Positions 1 to 11,312 of a DNA stretch of 64,000 nt are shown here, piece after piece. The position numbers were made by a program, and so were the translations under genes. Origin of the DNA: Ophiobolus disseminans. Its lineage: Eukaryota; Ascomycota; Dothideomycetes; Pleosporales; Phaeosphaeriaceae. The notes beneath the pieces were generated by a model, which saw only the letters and a program-made list of their open reading frames with translations, made no database searches and was not told where the DNA came from. Within the stretch, counting starts at the first letter, position 1; every line of letters starts with the position of its first letter. The stretch spans positions 374,154 through 438,153 of the forward strand of contig MU006227.1 in assembly GCA_010093685.1 (NCBI GenBank), in the 5' to 3' direction.

Positions 1-2193
1 GTCAGGCGTGAAGCGCTTCATCTGCCGTTGGCGGTAATGCTGAAAGTCGACGTCACTCTCAGGAGGGTCATCCGACTGCTCGCTGAAAGTCTCCCAGTTC
101 TCCGAGCCCGACTGCATCGTGGCGCCTGTGCCGGTCGATGAGGTCTGCGAGATCTGGCGACTGCTTCCCGATGACAATGATGGCGGTGGATAGGTTGGAA
201 TATAGCCTGTCCTTACGCTGTGTGCCATGTACGGTCGGTCATCGTAAGGATCCTCTGGTTGCACGTTACGAACAATGCTCTCGCTACGGTCGCCACGATT
301 AAAGTCAAAGCGGTTCATGGGCGTCTCGGCAGGCTCCGGTGGGACGAAGAGGTCCTTCATCCGTGGCGGAGGAGCCATCGGAGGAGGCATACTCCGCATC
401 ATAGCAGAGTCTTCCCGTGATGGTGGAGGCGGCCGACGCTCTGGTGAGTTACCACCATGCGGCATATTTTTCAGGGGAGCGCGAGCGGGGATCTTTGACG
501 GACTCTTTGCGATGGAAACAGTAGACATGACCGAGCTGGCAAGAGGGTTGCGGGACACACTGGCGCCAAAGTTGGACACTGGTGTCTTTGACCGGCTAGG
601 AGGCGGCCCACGGATGGTTCCAGGACGACTACCAGGTGCAGACTTCGGTGCAGTTACTGGCTTGGCAGGCATGGCGGCGTTGGAGGGTGTTTTTGCTCGC
701 GGAGGGGCGGCTCTCGAGGCAGACGCATACAGCTCATCCAGGTACCGGTGACCTTGTACAGAGAACGGGCGGCCATACTCGTCCTCCCACGACTCGAGCG
801 TGTTCTTTAGGTCCTGCGTCATGTTAGCATCGTTTTGCAGGCCTTGGTCTTTTTGACATACAGATTCGATCTTGGGAAGATCCTTTGCGATGCGCTTCCG
901 CATCTTCTCCTCTCGCAGCAGCTTTCCTGGATCCCGCTTCTCGCCCTTCTGGCCTCGAGCCATCAGCCGCGATGCGTCTTGACTTGACTGGGCCAGCTCG
1001 TTGCGCTCCTTGATCAGCTCACGATGTCGGTCGATCTTCTGCAGGATGGGTAGTCGCTGCTCTTTTAGTGCCTCGAGTCTGGTGATCTCAGCTTCGTGTG
1101 CGGACAGAAGGGCGTCACTGCAGACGTCGGAGAAGGCAGGTGTGAAGTCGAGCATCTCCTCCTCGGAGAAGAACAGCGCATCCCACAGCTCTTGGAGCTT
1201 GCATCGCGCCTCCTCGACGAACAGGTGCAGGTTCTGGCGCTTCAGCTCATTCAACCTCGCCAGCTCGTCCTCGTACTCGTTGATGGTTCGCAGGCCGCAG
1301 CCGCGGTTGCCGTTGAGGAACTGCTTGCGCTCGTGCTGCTCGATGCCCAGACGCTCCCACAGCTCCTCGATGGTGGTGCGCAGATGGCCGAGTCGTCGCT
1401 CCCGGCCCCGCTTCTCCTCTACCAGGCGCTCCTTCTTCGCCTTCAGCTGCGCGAGATCGTCCTTGTGGAGACCGAGCTGCTCCGGCGCATCGCGATGGCA
1501 CTGTACGATGACGCTGTCTGTCTGCGCCTGTGGGGTACCGAGCTCGGCCCACAGCTGGATGATCTCCTGGCACATGACCCTGACCGTGTTTATCCGCCGC
1601 GTGTATTCTTCGTAGACGCGTGTGAACTCGCTGTCGAGCTTGGCGACATACGAGGGTGAAATGTCGAACGAGGGTGAGACGGAGGCATGTTGTGTCGTGG
1701 GAGGGAGCTTGATCTGGACGAAGGATGCCTCGAGATGCGACGCGTACGACTCGAGGGCCTCGGCGAGTTTCCTCACCTGCTCGAAGCGCTCGCGATGCAG
1801 CTTGCTGACGGCGTTGTACTTCTCCTTCAGGCCCTGCAGGCAGCGCGTCAGAGGGTATGTGATGGACGCGTGGTTGTGGTCGTCGTAGTTGGGGTTCGGC
1901 TTATTGTCCTCGAGCGATGCCTCCATCTGCTTGATTGTCTTCATCAGGCGCTGCGCCTCCTCTGTCATCTCGTGTTTCTCGTTGGTGACCTGTCGCAGCT
2001 GGTTGTGCAGCGTCTCCGAAAGCGCAGAGAAGAGCTGTGCATGTTAGCGACACGTGCAAAGCATCGTCATGACACATCGTACCTCTGCCTCGCGCGAGTC
2101 CCGCTCATGGCTGGGGACGCCGATCTCGTCGAAGAGGCCGTGCAGCTGGCCGATGATGGTCGTGACCTGCTGGGCGAGGTAGCTCGTGTCCAT
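1..2193 (-). CDS. ase1: Ase1/PRC1/MAP65 microtubule-bundling protein (3' end beyond window)
   Basis: Homologues crosslink antiparallel microtubules in the anaphase spindle midzone and support cytokinesis. Exons on the minus strand are 2193-2083 and 2034-1, joined across a 48-nt intron (GTACGA..CACAG) that keeps the frame; 715 codons are visible and the frame is still open at base 1. The N-terminus begins MDTSYLAQQVTTIIGQL and is followed by the family's IGVPSHERDSREAE stretch. A long helical, Glu/Arg-rich coiled-coil region holds the MAP65 signature NGNRGCGLRTINEYEDEL. After about residue 450 the protein turns Pro/Ser-rich and basic (PPSREDS, PPMAPPRMKDL), as in the disordered, phosphorylated Ase1 tail. 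Only the last part of the tail can be missing. The family call is firm; the symbol follows the yeast orthologue. Confidence 0.93.
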
Positions 2194-4790
2194 TGCGACT
2201 GCAGACCTGCCAGCGACGTCCTCAATAGCGCATGTACTCGCTCACGCTGCCTGGGATGGTCCGCGGCGTTGTAAGTGGACTGTTGCGCAGAGCCGAGCAA
2301 TGCACGTATCGCCGAAGTGCAAGACCGTGCAAATGAGTGTCGGTAATGCGATATTGCTGTTGGACCAAAGTCTGAGGATGCTGCCAATCAGCCAAAAAGT
2401 GATGCAATGGTGGAGATGGGCGATGTTCAAGATGCGCGCGGCCTCGTGGTCTATCATGCCCGCTCGAGGCTGGTTTATTTTGGGCCGGTTGCGGGGGTAA
2501 CAGCCCTTAGCGTAAACAGAGCCATCACGAGAACTCCGTTTCACAACCAGTGCCTCCCCACCACTCACAATGCCGCGCAAGGTTTGACAAGCAGGGAACA
2601 TCCGTGGTACATCATGCGTGATTGTGGATACTGACAATACTACCGAAACTCAGATGAGTCTTACATCGCAAACAGACGTTGATGCAAACGAGCTCATCGG
2701 GCTTGGGATGACAACAATGACCTACCCAAAACCGTGCCACGGACCCAAGATCGAGGGTGAACGTCCATGTCAATGCCTATGGCCGTGCTGATTGTCTTGA
2801 TCCGATGGCTGATGGGGCACAGTCTTATAGCACATGGAATATACTTAGCCTATTGACAGGTCCAATTTAGCTTTCGGGCTCATGCATCTAACGCTTATAC
2901 TACAACAAAATATCTTGATATGGTCTGGTTCAATCCATTCATTAGTACGAATTAGTTACTCTCGTTACCTCGTACCCTAAATATTGTTATCAGCATCATG
3001 CTTCTACGAACTGGGTTCAATCGCCAGTAGGTCCCTGCTATCCAAGCTCCGCCTACAGAACTTTCTTCTGTCTGTTCCTACTGGTGGTGACTAACATGCT
3101 TGGTGGTAGACACATAGGTAGACAGAGAAGACAACACCTGAGGTCGAATGAAGTTTCTATATCAGTTGCTTTCAAGAGCGTCCTTTCAAAAACAAGGTCC
3201 CCACCGGGTTTATATGTTACAGCAATTGCACTCGGGTCCACTGACACCTCGGAACGTGTCTCTTCAGGACTTCGGAATGGTGACGTTCAAAAAAGAGAAC
3301 AGTTTCTATTAACGACTTCAGATCCTTCCGCACTGCGCCATGCACTCCAACTCCGAAAGCATGGGTCAAGAAGCGCCCATGTCTACGACTGAATTCGTGG
3401 ATTCGAACGCTCCACGGATGAGACCAACTCCGCTCTTAAACATTTGCCTCAGAGATCTGTAAATGCTGGCTACACAACAAAAACCCCTACCATGTGCTAA
3501 TTGTGCTCATGTGCGGTTGTGAGTTGGAGGGACATCTGGAGCGCCTTCAGTCGTGTCCGTTTTCGTCCTAGTCCTACCCCGCCACGATGCTTCCCTGAAC
3601 CTTGACACTTCTGCTCTTTCACCGTCCGTCTCACCGAACACACAAAGCATCGAGGGAAAATCCGCACAATGCAAAGGTGGTTGAGTTCGCCGCAGCGAAT
3701 TGTAAGCGGCGACCACCGCAAATCTACATAGCCGAAGATGTGTCCAACATACCGCGCTAACATAAGCCACGCCACTCACCTGATCGCGCTCTAGAACAGC
3801 AACACGATGTCGCCTTGCCTTGGCTTTTGTTCGTCTAAACTTCTTTCCGATACGTATAAGCTGCTATCGGCCATGGTATAGCCTCATGCAGTAGTCCTTG
3901 AGCTTGAACGCTTAAAACTTGCCAACTACGTGTCTGATTTAGAACAACGTGCAGATCCGGCTACAGCAGAAGGTCAGCATCGTCCTCAGCTCCCCAATGA
4001 GGCGTTGGACCTTCCTTACGATGCGAACGAGGTGTCGCTCTGTTCGTCTTTCTTTGATCAATTTCAGTTCTGTTTTCGGCTGTTGTCCACATTGGTCTTA
4101 ATGGTCCCCTGTTCGAGCTTTACTATCTGGTCTGGAACACCGATTGTCTTGATTATATTCCTGTGCAACGTCCAAAGATGACTTCAAGCTGCTGTTGCAC
4201 GACTCACGCTGGATTAGTGATGGGGTACGAGGAATGTCTTGGCATCCATCAGCCGCTCCCGGCGACCAGTTGAAGATCATCCGGGATTGATGCAAGCCGA
4301 GCCAAGACTTCGAGATCAGTCTTCGCTCCAGTGTGTGAAGGATACGCTAGTAAAGCCTCTCGAGAGGCTTACCGTAGCACCTGTGGTTGGATGTGTACTC
4401 TAGCTCGCCTAGAGCGGATTACACAAAGGTAGAGGCCATCGTTATGGCGCACTCCTACAGCACCAACATCAATGTCGACGGCGTTCCGCTTCTTGGAGAT
4501 ATTGATGGCGGACGCCGACCATGTGCAACTAGTCTCGATGCGCATGTATCTCTAGTCGAGCTTCACGTTCAGTCTCAAGAGTGCTCGCCCGCAACGGCCT
4601 CAACTCTAACAGAGTAGTCTAGATGTGCAGACCCCGGACTCAGAAGAATGGCTGCGGATTCTGCCGTCCAGCTTTAGCGATCTGGCGGAGTTGAAGGTTG
4701 AAGAGAATGTTCGAGTGAGGTATATAACCTTCCACGATTCGTCGTTGAACTCAACTTCTGTATCACGTTCATACATTGGACGCCATCACA
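2194..4790. other. Gene-poor stretch of 2.6 kb
   Basis: No frame here carries a convincing gene. The open frames are under 135 codons, overlap on both strands and show no family motif. Parts, for example 2830-3000, are AT-rich compared with the flanking genes. The first part should hold the ase1 promoter and the last part the promoter of the gene at 4791. Decayed transposon DNA is possible, but I found no terminal repeats. Confidence 0.6.
4721..4727 (+). promoter_or_regulatory. TATA box of the secreted-protein gene
   Basis: TATATAA lies 70 bp upstream of the ATG at 4791, a plausible core-promoter distance for a fungal gene. Confidence 0.5.
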
Positions 4791-6794
4791 ATGTTTCGCC
4801 AATTTCAAGCTTGGACTCTGCTGTGCCTTGCCTCCATAGGTATTGCACAAATACCCAACATCATTCCTTTCACAGTGACGGGTGGTCTTGACAGGTATGT
4901 AGCCCATCAGACCTACATGCATCAGTATGTTGACTCGGTAAAGCTGTACTGCAGGCACAGAATTCAACGCAGGTGGCTCTATTCAGGTTAATGGCTTCAA
5001 CATCAAAGTGCCAAAGAACCTGATCGTCCAGTTCCCAACTGTCTTTGCTCCTTTCAAGGAGCTCTGTGGAGCCAATGCAGGAGGCTTTGAGACCACTGTG
5101 ACAGGCAACATAGTTGGGGGTACCATCATCGCTGGGCAAGTTCAAGTTGCGCAGAGATTCGGTCTCGAGGGCAGTCAGGGTAAGTAGACTTCAGTTTTCG
5201 AATTAATGAGAGACCAGCGTTAACATCAGACTTAGGATACATTACAGCCATCAACTCGGACGGATCACTTTCGATCTCTGGGGGAGTAACCGTGCGGATC
5301 AACGATCCCGATGGCTTGTTTGGCCCGAAAGTCGAAACGGCGCTAATGTTCGTCGCGGATACTGGCAGTCCAAGTGTTACATCCTTCTCCGGATTCCCAA
5401 TGTGCATCCCGTACTCGGGTAATACCGACAAATGCTTGAGCTCGAACCGCCCCAACGGCCAGACTTTCAGCCCACCAGATCCTTTGCGCATGGTCCCTCT
5501 CAAGGTCGGTGACTTCATCGAGTACTCTGGTCTCAAAGTTGGCGGCAGTGAGATGCTTGTGTCTGACATCACTTGCATCAGCCTGCAAATCACCACGCAA
5601 GCCGGCGCCAATGTACCAAACTATATCAGAGTCGAAGACATGCTCGTTGGAGTTCCCGATACCGCCAACAACGTCGAATTCGCAGACATCCGCGTGATCG
5701 GCTTCCTCTCGAGTTGCGCCGGTGCTACAGTCACAATCAGTGCTATCGAAGTAGATGCTTGCACTGGGAAGGAGACTTACCGTCAAATTAGCACCGCTAC
5801 ACCTCGCCAGGAGACTCGATGTAAGTGGGAAGCGCGCATTGCACCACAAGCTCAGGTGCCATTTACGCGTGAATATCGGATCACCACAAATACCCCTGTC
5901 AAGGAGACCAAAGATGGTATCCAAGGAGGACAATTCATTGCGGCAGTGGGAGAGTGGATTTTCCCTGAAGTGGATGTCCCTGGAACCAATCCTCCGCCGT
6001 ACCGATTCACCGACCTTCGCGATCTTGTCCAGGGAACTGTTTTAGACGGCAAGCAGTTCGGCCCCCTAGACCCATTCCCAGGTCCTGCTCCTCCAGCACC
6101 TTCAAAGACATGCAGTCCAAGCGATCTCGAAGACCCAGACGCTACACCCACACCCTCTTCCACACCTGACGACATACCATCCTCACCCGGCTCGCCAGCC
6201 GTTGCACCAGTAGCAGCCGCCGCAAGAATCGCCGCCACTCAACGCGTCGGCGTCAACTTCTTGCTCGTTGGCTCAAACACCGAAATCAAACTCTCCGCCA
6301 ACGACCTCACTTTCAAATGGACCCAAACCTCCCCCACCTCGCCTTCCGCCAGCATCACAAACCCCAACTCCGCCTCCGCCTCCGTCATCGCACCCAAAGT
6401 CTCGTCCGAAACAACCTTCACCTTCGACCTCCTCGTCAGCCTAAGGTCCAACTCCTCCATCTCCAGCCGCGCAAACGTCACCGTCAAAGTCAGCCCCACG
6501 CTTGCCGACACCGTCGTCATGGACCGGTATGCGTGGGAATCACGACAATCGGGGACTATTGATGTGGCGTGTTCGTCCGACGTTGTAAATGGCGATAACA
6601 AGAAAATGTCGCTGTGGCTTAATGATGGGAATACGAAGATTGATATGACGAACAATGGCGTGGGCAAGTGGGTGTATCAGAAAAATAAGGTTAATCGGCC
6701 GACGACTTTGAAGTGTGTGAGCGATTTGAAAGGGGAGAGTGCGGTGAGGACGGGGGGGCAAACGACGAAGAGGAGGAGGCGGTATGTTAGTTGA
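4791..6794 (+). CDS. Large secreted surface-type protein with PKD/Ig-like C-terminal region
   Basis: Exons 4791-4894, 4944-5179 and 5236-6794 give 632 aa. The first 19 residues are a signal peptide (MFRQFQAWTLLCLASIGIAQ). The middle matches a fungal secreted-protein type I know only by sequence, marked by VPKNLIV and VRINDPDGLFGPK. A Pro/Thr/Ser-rich linker at roughly residues 265-300 leads into a beta-rich module (FKWTQTSP.., TFTFDLLVSLRS) that resembles a PKD or Ig-like fold. The end is strongly basic (TKRRRRYVS), so neither a GPI tail nor a membrane anchor is present. Intron 1 uses an AAG acceptor at 4943, the only one that keeps the frame, with TTGAC as a likely branch site. The function is unknown; a cell-surface or extracellular role is inferred. 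Confidence 0.75.
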
Positions 6795-7052
6795 TGAGAT
6801 GGGTTTGGAGGGGTGGGTGGTGGGTGGTTTCCTTGGTACGAATGATGGGTTATGACAGTGATTTGGAATGGTGAATTTCTTGTTGTATGGTTACTCTACT
6901 CTGGACCCTCTTTTGATTACTCTTCTGCAGTTACGCAGGATGCCTTAGTGCTTTTACGTATACAAACATCAACGAAGTATGAAATGTATTTGAATCTGAA
7001 TGAGGATCAAAGCTAACAAGATTGAACTTCTCTACTATGTTTAGTAACTTCA

Positions 7053-8027
7053 TTACTTCGCGCCCTGTGCTTGCTTTTGCTGCTCCTCTAGCTTGCGCTT
7101 CGCCTCCGCCTCCATCGCCTGCGTCTTAATGCCCTGGATCCTCTCATCAATGATTGCAATCTCCGCTTCAACACTCAGAAGCTTCTCCTGCAGCATCTCC
7201 TCGTACTGCTCGTCGGTCAACACGCTCATAGGGCTCCACTTGCTCTTCGCGAACCTCTCCAGGAGCGATTCTTTCGGCTTTAATTCACCGTCCGCTTTCA
7301 GCTGCGCCTGCTTCTGTATTCCTTGCGAGTTGCGTTTGTCGAGATAGTTGTATCCATGCTGGCCCGACCAGCCAAACAAGGTAAACATCAGCGTCCCTGG
7401 AATCACGTTGCGCGGTCCTCGGAAAAGTAAGCCCAAACTGAAGCCAGTGAAGGCTCCGGCAATGGTTGATGCGCGGACTTGGTCAGATAGCGAGGGGTTG
7501 AGGTCGTTGCGGATATGCATTGGTGCGCCGCGAGTGATGTTCCACCAGTTGAGCAAGCCGGTTTGGTTCAGAAGGGCGGTTCTGGCCATGCAGAACGTGG
7601 ATCCGATACCGAAGCATTGTGCTCCGGAGAAGATGGCGAAGAGGGTAGATGTCTGGGTCCGGAGCGTGCCGTAGAGTGCTCCTGTCACGAGTCCGGGGAT
7701 GGCTGATATGATTAGTTCTGCACACGTCTATGCTAACGTTTAAAAAAGGAAGAAAAACTTGAATTGCAGACTTCGTGTACACGTGATGTAGCTTGGCTTT
7801 CCACATGAAGGAGCGCTGGAGACTCGAGAACCAAAAAATAACCCGGAGCCCATACGGCACACAAGACTGTGTTGTGACAAGCGACAGAGTCATAAGTGAC
7901 ATGACTAGACAAGAAGGGTGACCAGACACCTCAGTGCACACGTACCGGATCCGCCACCGACGAAGGCGGCTGAGCGTGCTACATCGAGAGGGTGAGTGAC
8001 CTGTGCAGGGTCGTAGCGTTTGTTCAT
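7053..8027 (-). CDS. Small multi-pass membrane protein, possibly Tim17/22/23-like, mitochondrial
   Basis: Exons on the minus strand are 8027-7946 and 7717-7053, giving 248 aa across a 228-nt intron with GTACGT and GTGCAG ends. The ATG at 8027 gives MNKRYDPAQVTHPLDVARSA. About four Gly/Ala/Ser-rich hydrophobic segments follow (around IPGLVTGALYGTL, SGAQCFGIGSTF, AGAFTGFSLGLLF and IPGTLMFTLFGWSGQHGY). The spacing of small residues resembles the Tim17/Tim22/Tim23 fold. The last 70 residues form a charged coiled coil ending in an EEQQKQAQGAK tail. Orthologues probably sit in the mitochondrial inner membrane, but I cannot name a subunit; a complex I assembly role of the TIMMDC1 type is another option. 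The start lies 280 bp from the divergent eIF4B gene. Confidence 0.72.
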
Positions 8028-8306
8028 GGCTCGTTCATTGGGTCGAGTAACAGCGGTAGAGCTGCGCTGGCGGTTAGTGGTAGCAAGGGTGAGTAATGGA
8101 CTTCGGACCACGGGTGGTAAAATGATAGCATGACTAAGCACGAAAGTCTCACTAGCACATTTGAAAACTGATGGCCCTTGCCCACGGACTCCACCCCACA
8201 ATCACCCACAACTACCAACACCACCACCTGAGAGCAGAAGACCGCTCTCTACACACACCCAGACAGCGCGCGGAAAATACTGCGCGTTGCCAACCAAACC
8301 GCAATC

Positions 8307-10292
8307 ATGGGTAAGTCGCCCTGTGTGCGCCGGAAAAAGCAGGCGTCACCCACGCTGCCGCTTTTTGCCCCGCCTTGGACAGCGACAAATTCGAGGACGA
8401 CATGGCTAACTTTGTGTGTGCAGCGCCCAAGAAAAAGCAAGAGAAGATGTCCCTGGGAGACTTCCTAGGCGACCAATGTATGCGCCACCTGCCTGCCTCG
8501 CGCATGCTGAAGACTAATAAACCGTAGCTCTCGGTTCATGGGCTGACGAAATGGAGGACATGCCAATGCCCCGTGAGTAATACTCTCCCAACACTAACAA
8601 CCCACATTGCTAACGTCTTCCTAGGAGGAGGTAATTCACACCCGCCGTGTCGCACAATGCGAGATTATCGACCGTCGACATACTGACATTATACTAGCGG
8701 GCGGCGGCAGCAGCGCCAGCTATGGAGGCGACCGACCCTCCTTCGGCTCCGGTGGAGGCTTTGGCGCTGATCGCGCAGGAAGCTTCGGTAGGTAGAGTTG
8801 ACTACACGTTGTTGCATACGCTAATGCTTGTACAGCCGATCGAGGATTCGCGATGCGCGAGGAGCTTCCCCTCCCTTCGAAGCCTCCCTATACCGCCCAT
8901 CTGGGCAACCTCTCCTTCGACGCCACCGAGGGCGACGTCAACGACTTCTTTGCCGACTGCGAGGTCACCAACGTCCGCATCGTCGAGGACAAGATGGACC
9001 GCAAGCCGAAAGGCTTCGGCTACGTCGAGTTCGGCTCAGTCGAGGGCCTGAAAAAGGCGCTCGACTTGTCAGGCACGCAGTTCCAGGGCAGGAACATCAG
9101 GGTCAGCGTCGCCGAACCACGTACGTTACCCCGTAGCTTGAGAGAGAATTTCACTGACACTGCTGCAGCCAAGGACCGCCCCGAGGCCAGAGAAATCACC
9201 GACTGGACCCGAAAGGGACCCCTACCCGACCTCCCCGGCCAGCGACGCACATCTGATCGTGGTGGCTTCAGCCGTGGAGGTGGCGGCTTCGATTCGGCGT
9301 CCGATGCCGGCAGTGAGCGTGGCGAGCGCCGACGTGCTGCTCCCTTCCCCGACGATGGAAAGCAGCGCGACTTCGGCAACTGGGAGCGCAAGGGCCCGTT
9401 GTCTCCCGGAGCCGCACCAAACGCCATGGCAAGAGAAGGCAGGCAGCCCAGCTTCCAGAGCGGCGCCCGAGAGCACAGACAGTCTCCAGCTTGGGGCGAG
9501 GGCCGAGAAGACAGCGGATCCCGTGGACCTCGTCGTGAGTTCCAGCCTGCTGAGCGACCGCAGCACGACAGGCAGCCCACTGCTGGCGAAATGGACAGCC
9601 AGTGGCGAACTAAGATGCGTCCGGATGCTCCTTCGCCGACCATCACCCCCGACGCCAGCACGCCCTCATCCCCGGCTCCAGCGCCGGCTGCGCCTGCCGG
9701 TCGTCCTCGACTCAACCTCCAAAAGCGAACCGTATCCGAGGCTCAGCCCGCACCAGACGCCGCATCATCGTCGAACAAGCCAAATCCCTTCGGAGCCGCT
9801 CGACCCATCGACACCGCTACCCGTGAGAAGGAGATCGAGGAGAAGAGGGAACTCGAGCTGCGCCAAAAGAAGGAGGCAGACGACAAGGCCCGCGAGGAGA
9901 AGAAGGCCAAAGACGCAGAGAAGGCGGCAGCAGCCAAGGAGTCTGCTTCTGCCACACCGAGTGAGAAGTCCAAGGATGATGGCGCTACAGAGAAGCCGCC
10001 TGCCAACTTCGAAATCCTCCAGCGAGAGGGTGAGGAGGGTACCGCTGGCGGCCAGGACGAGGACGCCAATGGTGAGATTGTAGACGACAAGGCCGTGAAG
10101 CCGCAGGAAGTCGTTCGCGACGCCCCCAAACCTAAATCAGAAGGAGCCTGGAGACGCAAGACAGACGCACCGGCTGCTCCGGAGGGCTCTACTACGGAGG
10201 AAGTCGAAGACGACGGCTGGAGTACCGTCTCGAAGACCAAGAAGCCCCAGAGCCGTCGCGGAGGACCTCCAGCTCGTGCCATTGCGTCTTAG
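8307..10292 (+). CDS. tif3: Translation initiation factor eIF4B (Tif3/Sce3 type)
   Basis: eIF4B binds RNA and stimulates the eIF4A helicase during mRNA scanning. Seven exons (8307-8310, 8424-8477, 8528-8572, 8625-8630, 8698-8787, 8836-9120, 9169-10292) give 535 aa. The N-terminus MAPKKKQEKMSLGDFLGD followed by SWADEMEDMPMP is diagnostic. One RRM covers about residues 85-160 (RNP2 AHLGNLSF, RNP1 KGFGYVEF). Short repeats such as WTRKGPL and WERKGPL follow, then a highly charged Glu/Lys region and a C-terminal DDGWSTVSKTKKPQSRRG motif. Exon 1 is only ATG plus one base, and exon 4 is 6 nt. Every intron has its own GT..AG. The 6-nt exon could be skipped without changing frame. Confidence 0.95.
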
Positions 10293-11312
10293 TTGGGCGT
10301 GGGCGTTTAGCTTGAAGTCTCGCCGGTTCGACCTTTTCCCCGTTTCTGCATGTGAGCCTGATCGAAACGTCACGCACACTTTACCGGCGTGAGGGAGTCA
10401 ACTTGGGGCCTCGCGCTTTGTTCAGCTGGTGAGCTGCTTTCCTTCTTGTAGGCGACATCGGCCATTGTTGCTTTGCACTTGCATGCACGCTTTTTCTGCT
10501 TTGTACGGCACCACGACCTCTTCTCAACGAATGATGGTATGCAGTCATGGATCTCATGAGCGTGCCCTTGATCTCTTTGCGTGTCGAGTTCCAAAAAGTT
10601 CCCCGTTGCATCACCACTTCTTTCCTATACACCTTGGTTCAAAATCTTATGTGGCTTGCCATTTCTGACGATATACCTCTTCGGTGCCTGGGTTCTTGCG
10701 ATGGTGGATGACAGCGATTGCTTGGTGAGCAATATATATGTGCGGGTGGACAGAAAGGTTTCTTCCAAAATAGAGTTTCAAGTGCTCGGGCAATGTATTT
10801 AGCTACTGAATAGCTTGCTGAAAGGGTCATCCACTCCATCGCTTATCTTGCTAGTACGTGTTTGCGTGTGATTGGGACTTAAAGCATCGCCTTGCATGTT
10901 TGCTGCACATTCGACTGACTACGACTTTCTACAGCGACATGCCGCTTGAACATTGCAATGCGAGATAGAATTTCAACAACGCGTCGAGAGTTGTTGATCG
11001 CGGTTGACGTCGATCGCTCTTGCCGCGTCGCCTGGATATGCCTGCCGCATCCCTGTAGCTTCGCCCCTCATACGTCAGATGGGCCCTGCTTCCTGTCCAA
11101 CCTCGATATCTTGCTTCAAGCTGTCGAGGTCGTCCCTGTCTCAAACAATTATATGCTCTTCTTTAGCTCTCTGAAAAAGAAACAATTATCGTGTATAAAT
11201 GCAGACGTAGATTGAAAAACTGCTATACTGCGTGTCACTCCTATCACACAGAGCAAAGACCCATTGTTGACGGCCGATAGTTGTGGTGGTCTAAGAACAC
11301 AACGCTGCAGAC
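10293..11312. other. Intergenic region between eIF4B and the gene at 11313
   Basis: This holds the eIF4B 3' end and the promoter of the next gene. Short overlapping frames (83 codons or fewer) on both strands show no family features. A TATAAAT at about 11194-11200 lies roughly 115 bp upstream of the ATG at 11313 and is the only promoter-like element I see. Confidence 0.5.

Noticed and set aside
2242..2637. 131-codon minus-strand frame upstream of ase1
   Set aside because: No motif, overlaps the likely ase1 promoter and leader, composition like non-coding sequence.
3000..3040. GGGTTCAATCGCC, tRNA B-box-like
   Set aside because: The stem has a mismatch at the loop-closing position and there is no A-box.
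3395..3425. T-loop-like GTTCGAATCC on the minus strand (possible tRNA)
   Set aside because: The flanking bases do not form a 5-bp T stem with a 7-nt loop, and no A-box or acceptor pairing is found upstream.
9020..9715. 231-codon minus-strand frame opposite eIF4B
   Set aside because: Shadow of the GC-rich coding strand; Ser/Arg/Pro low complexity only.
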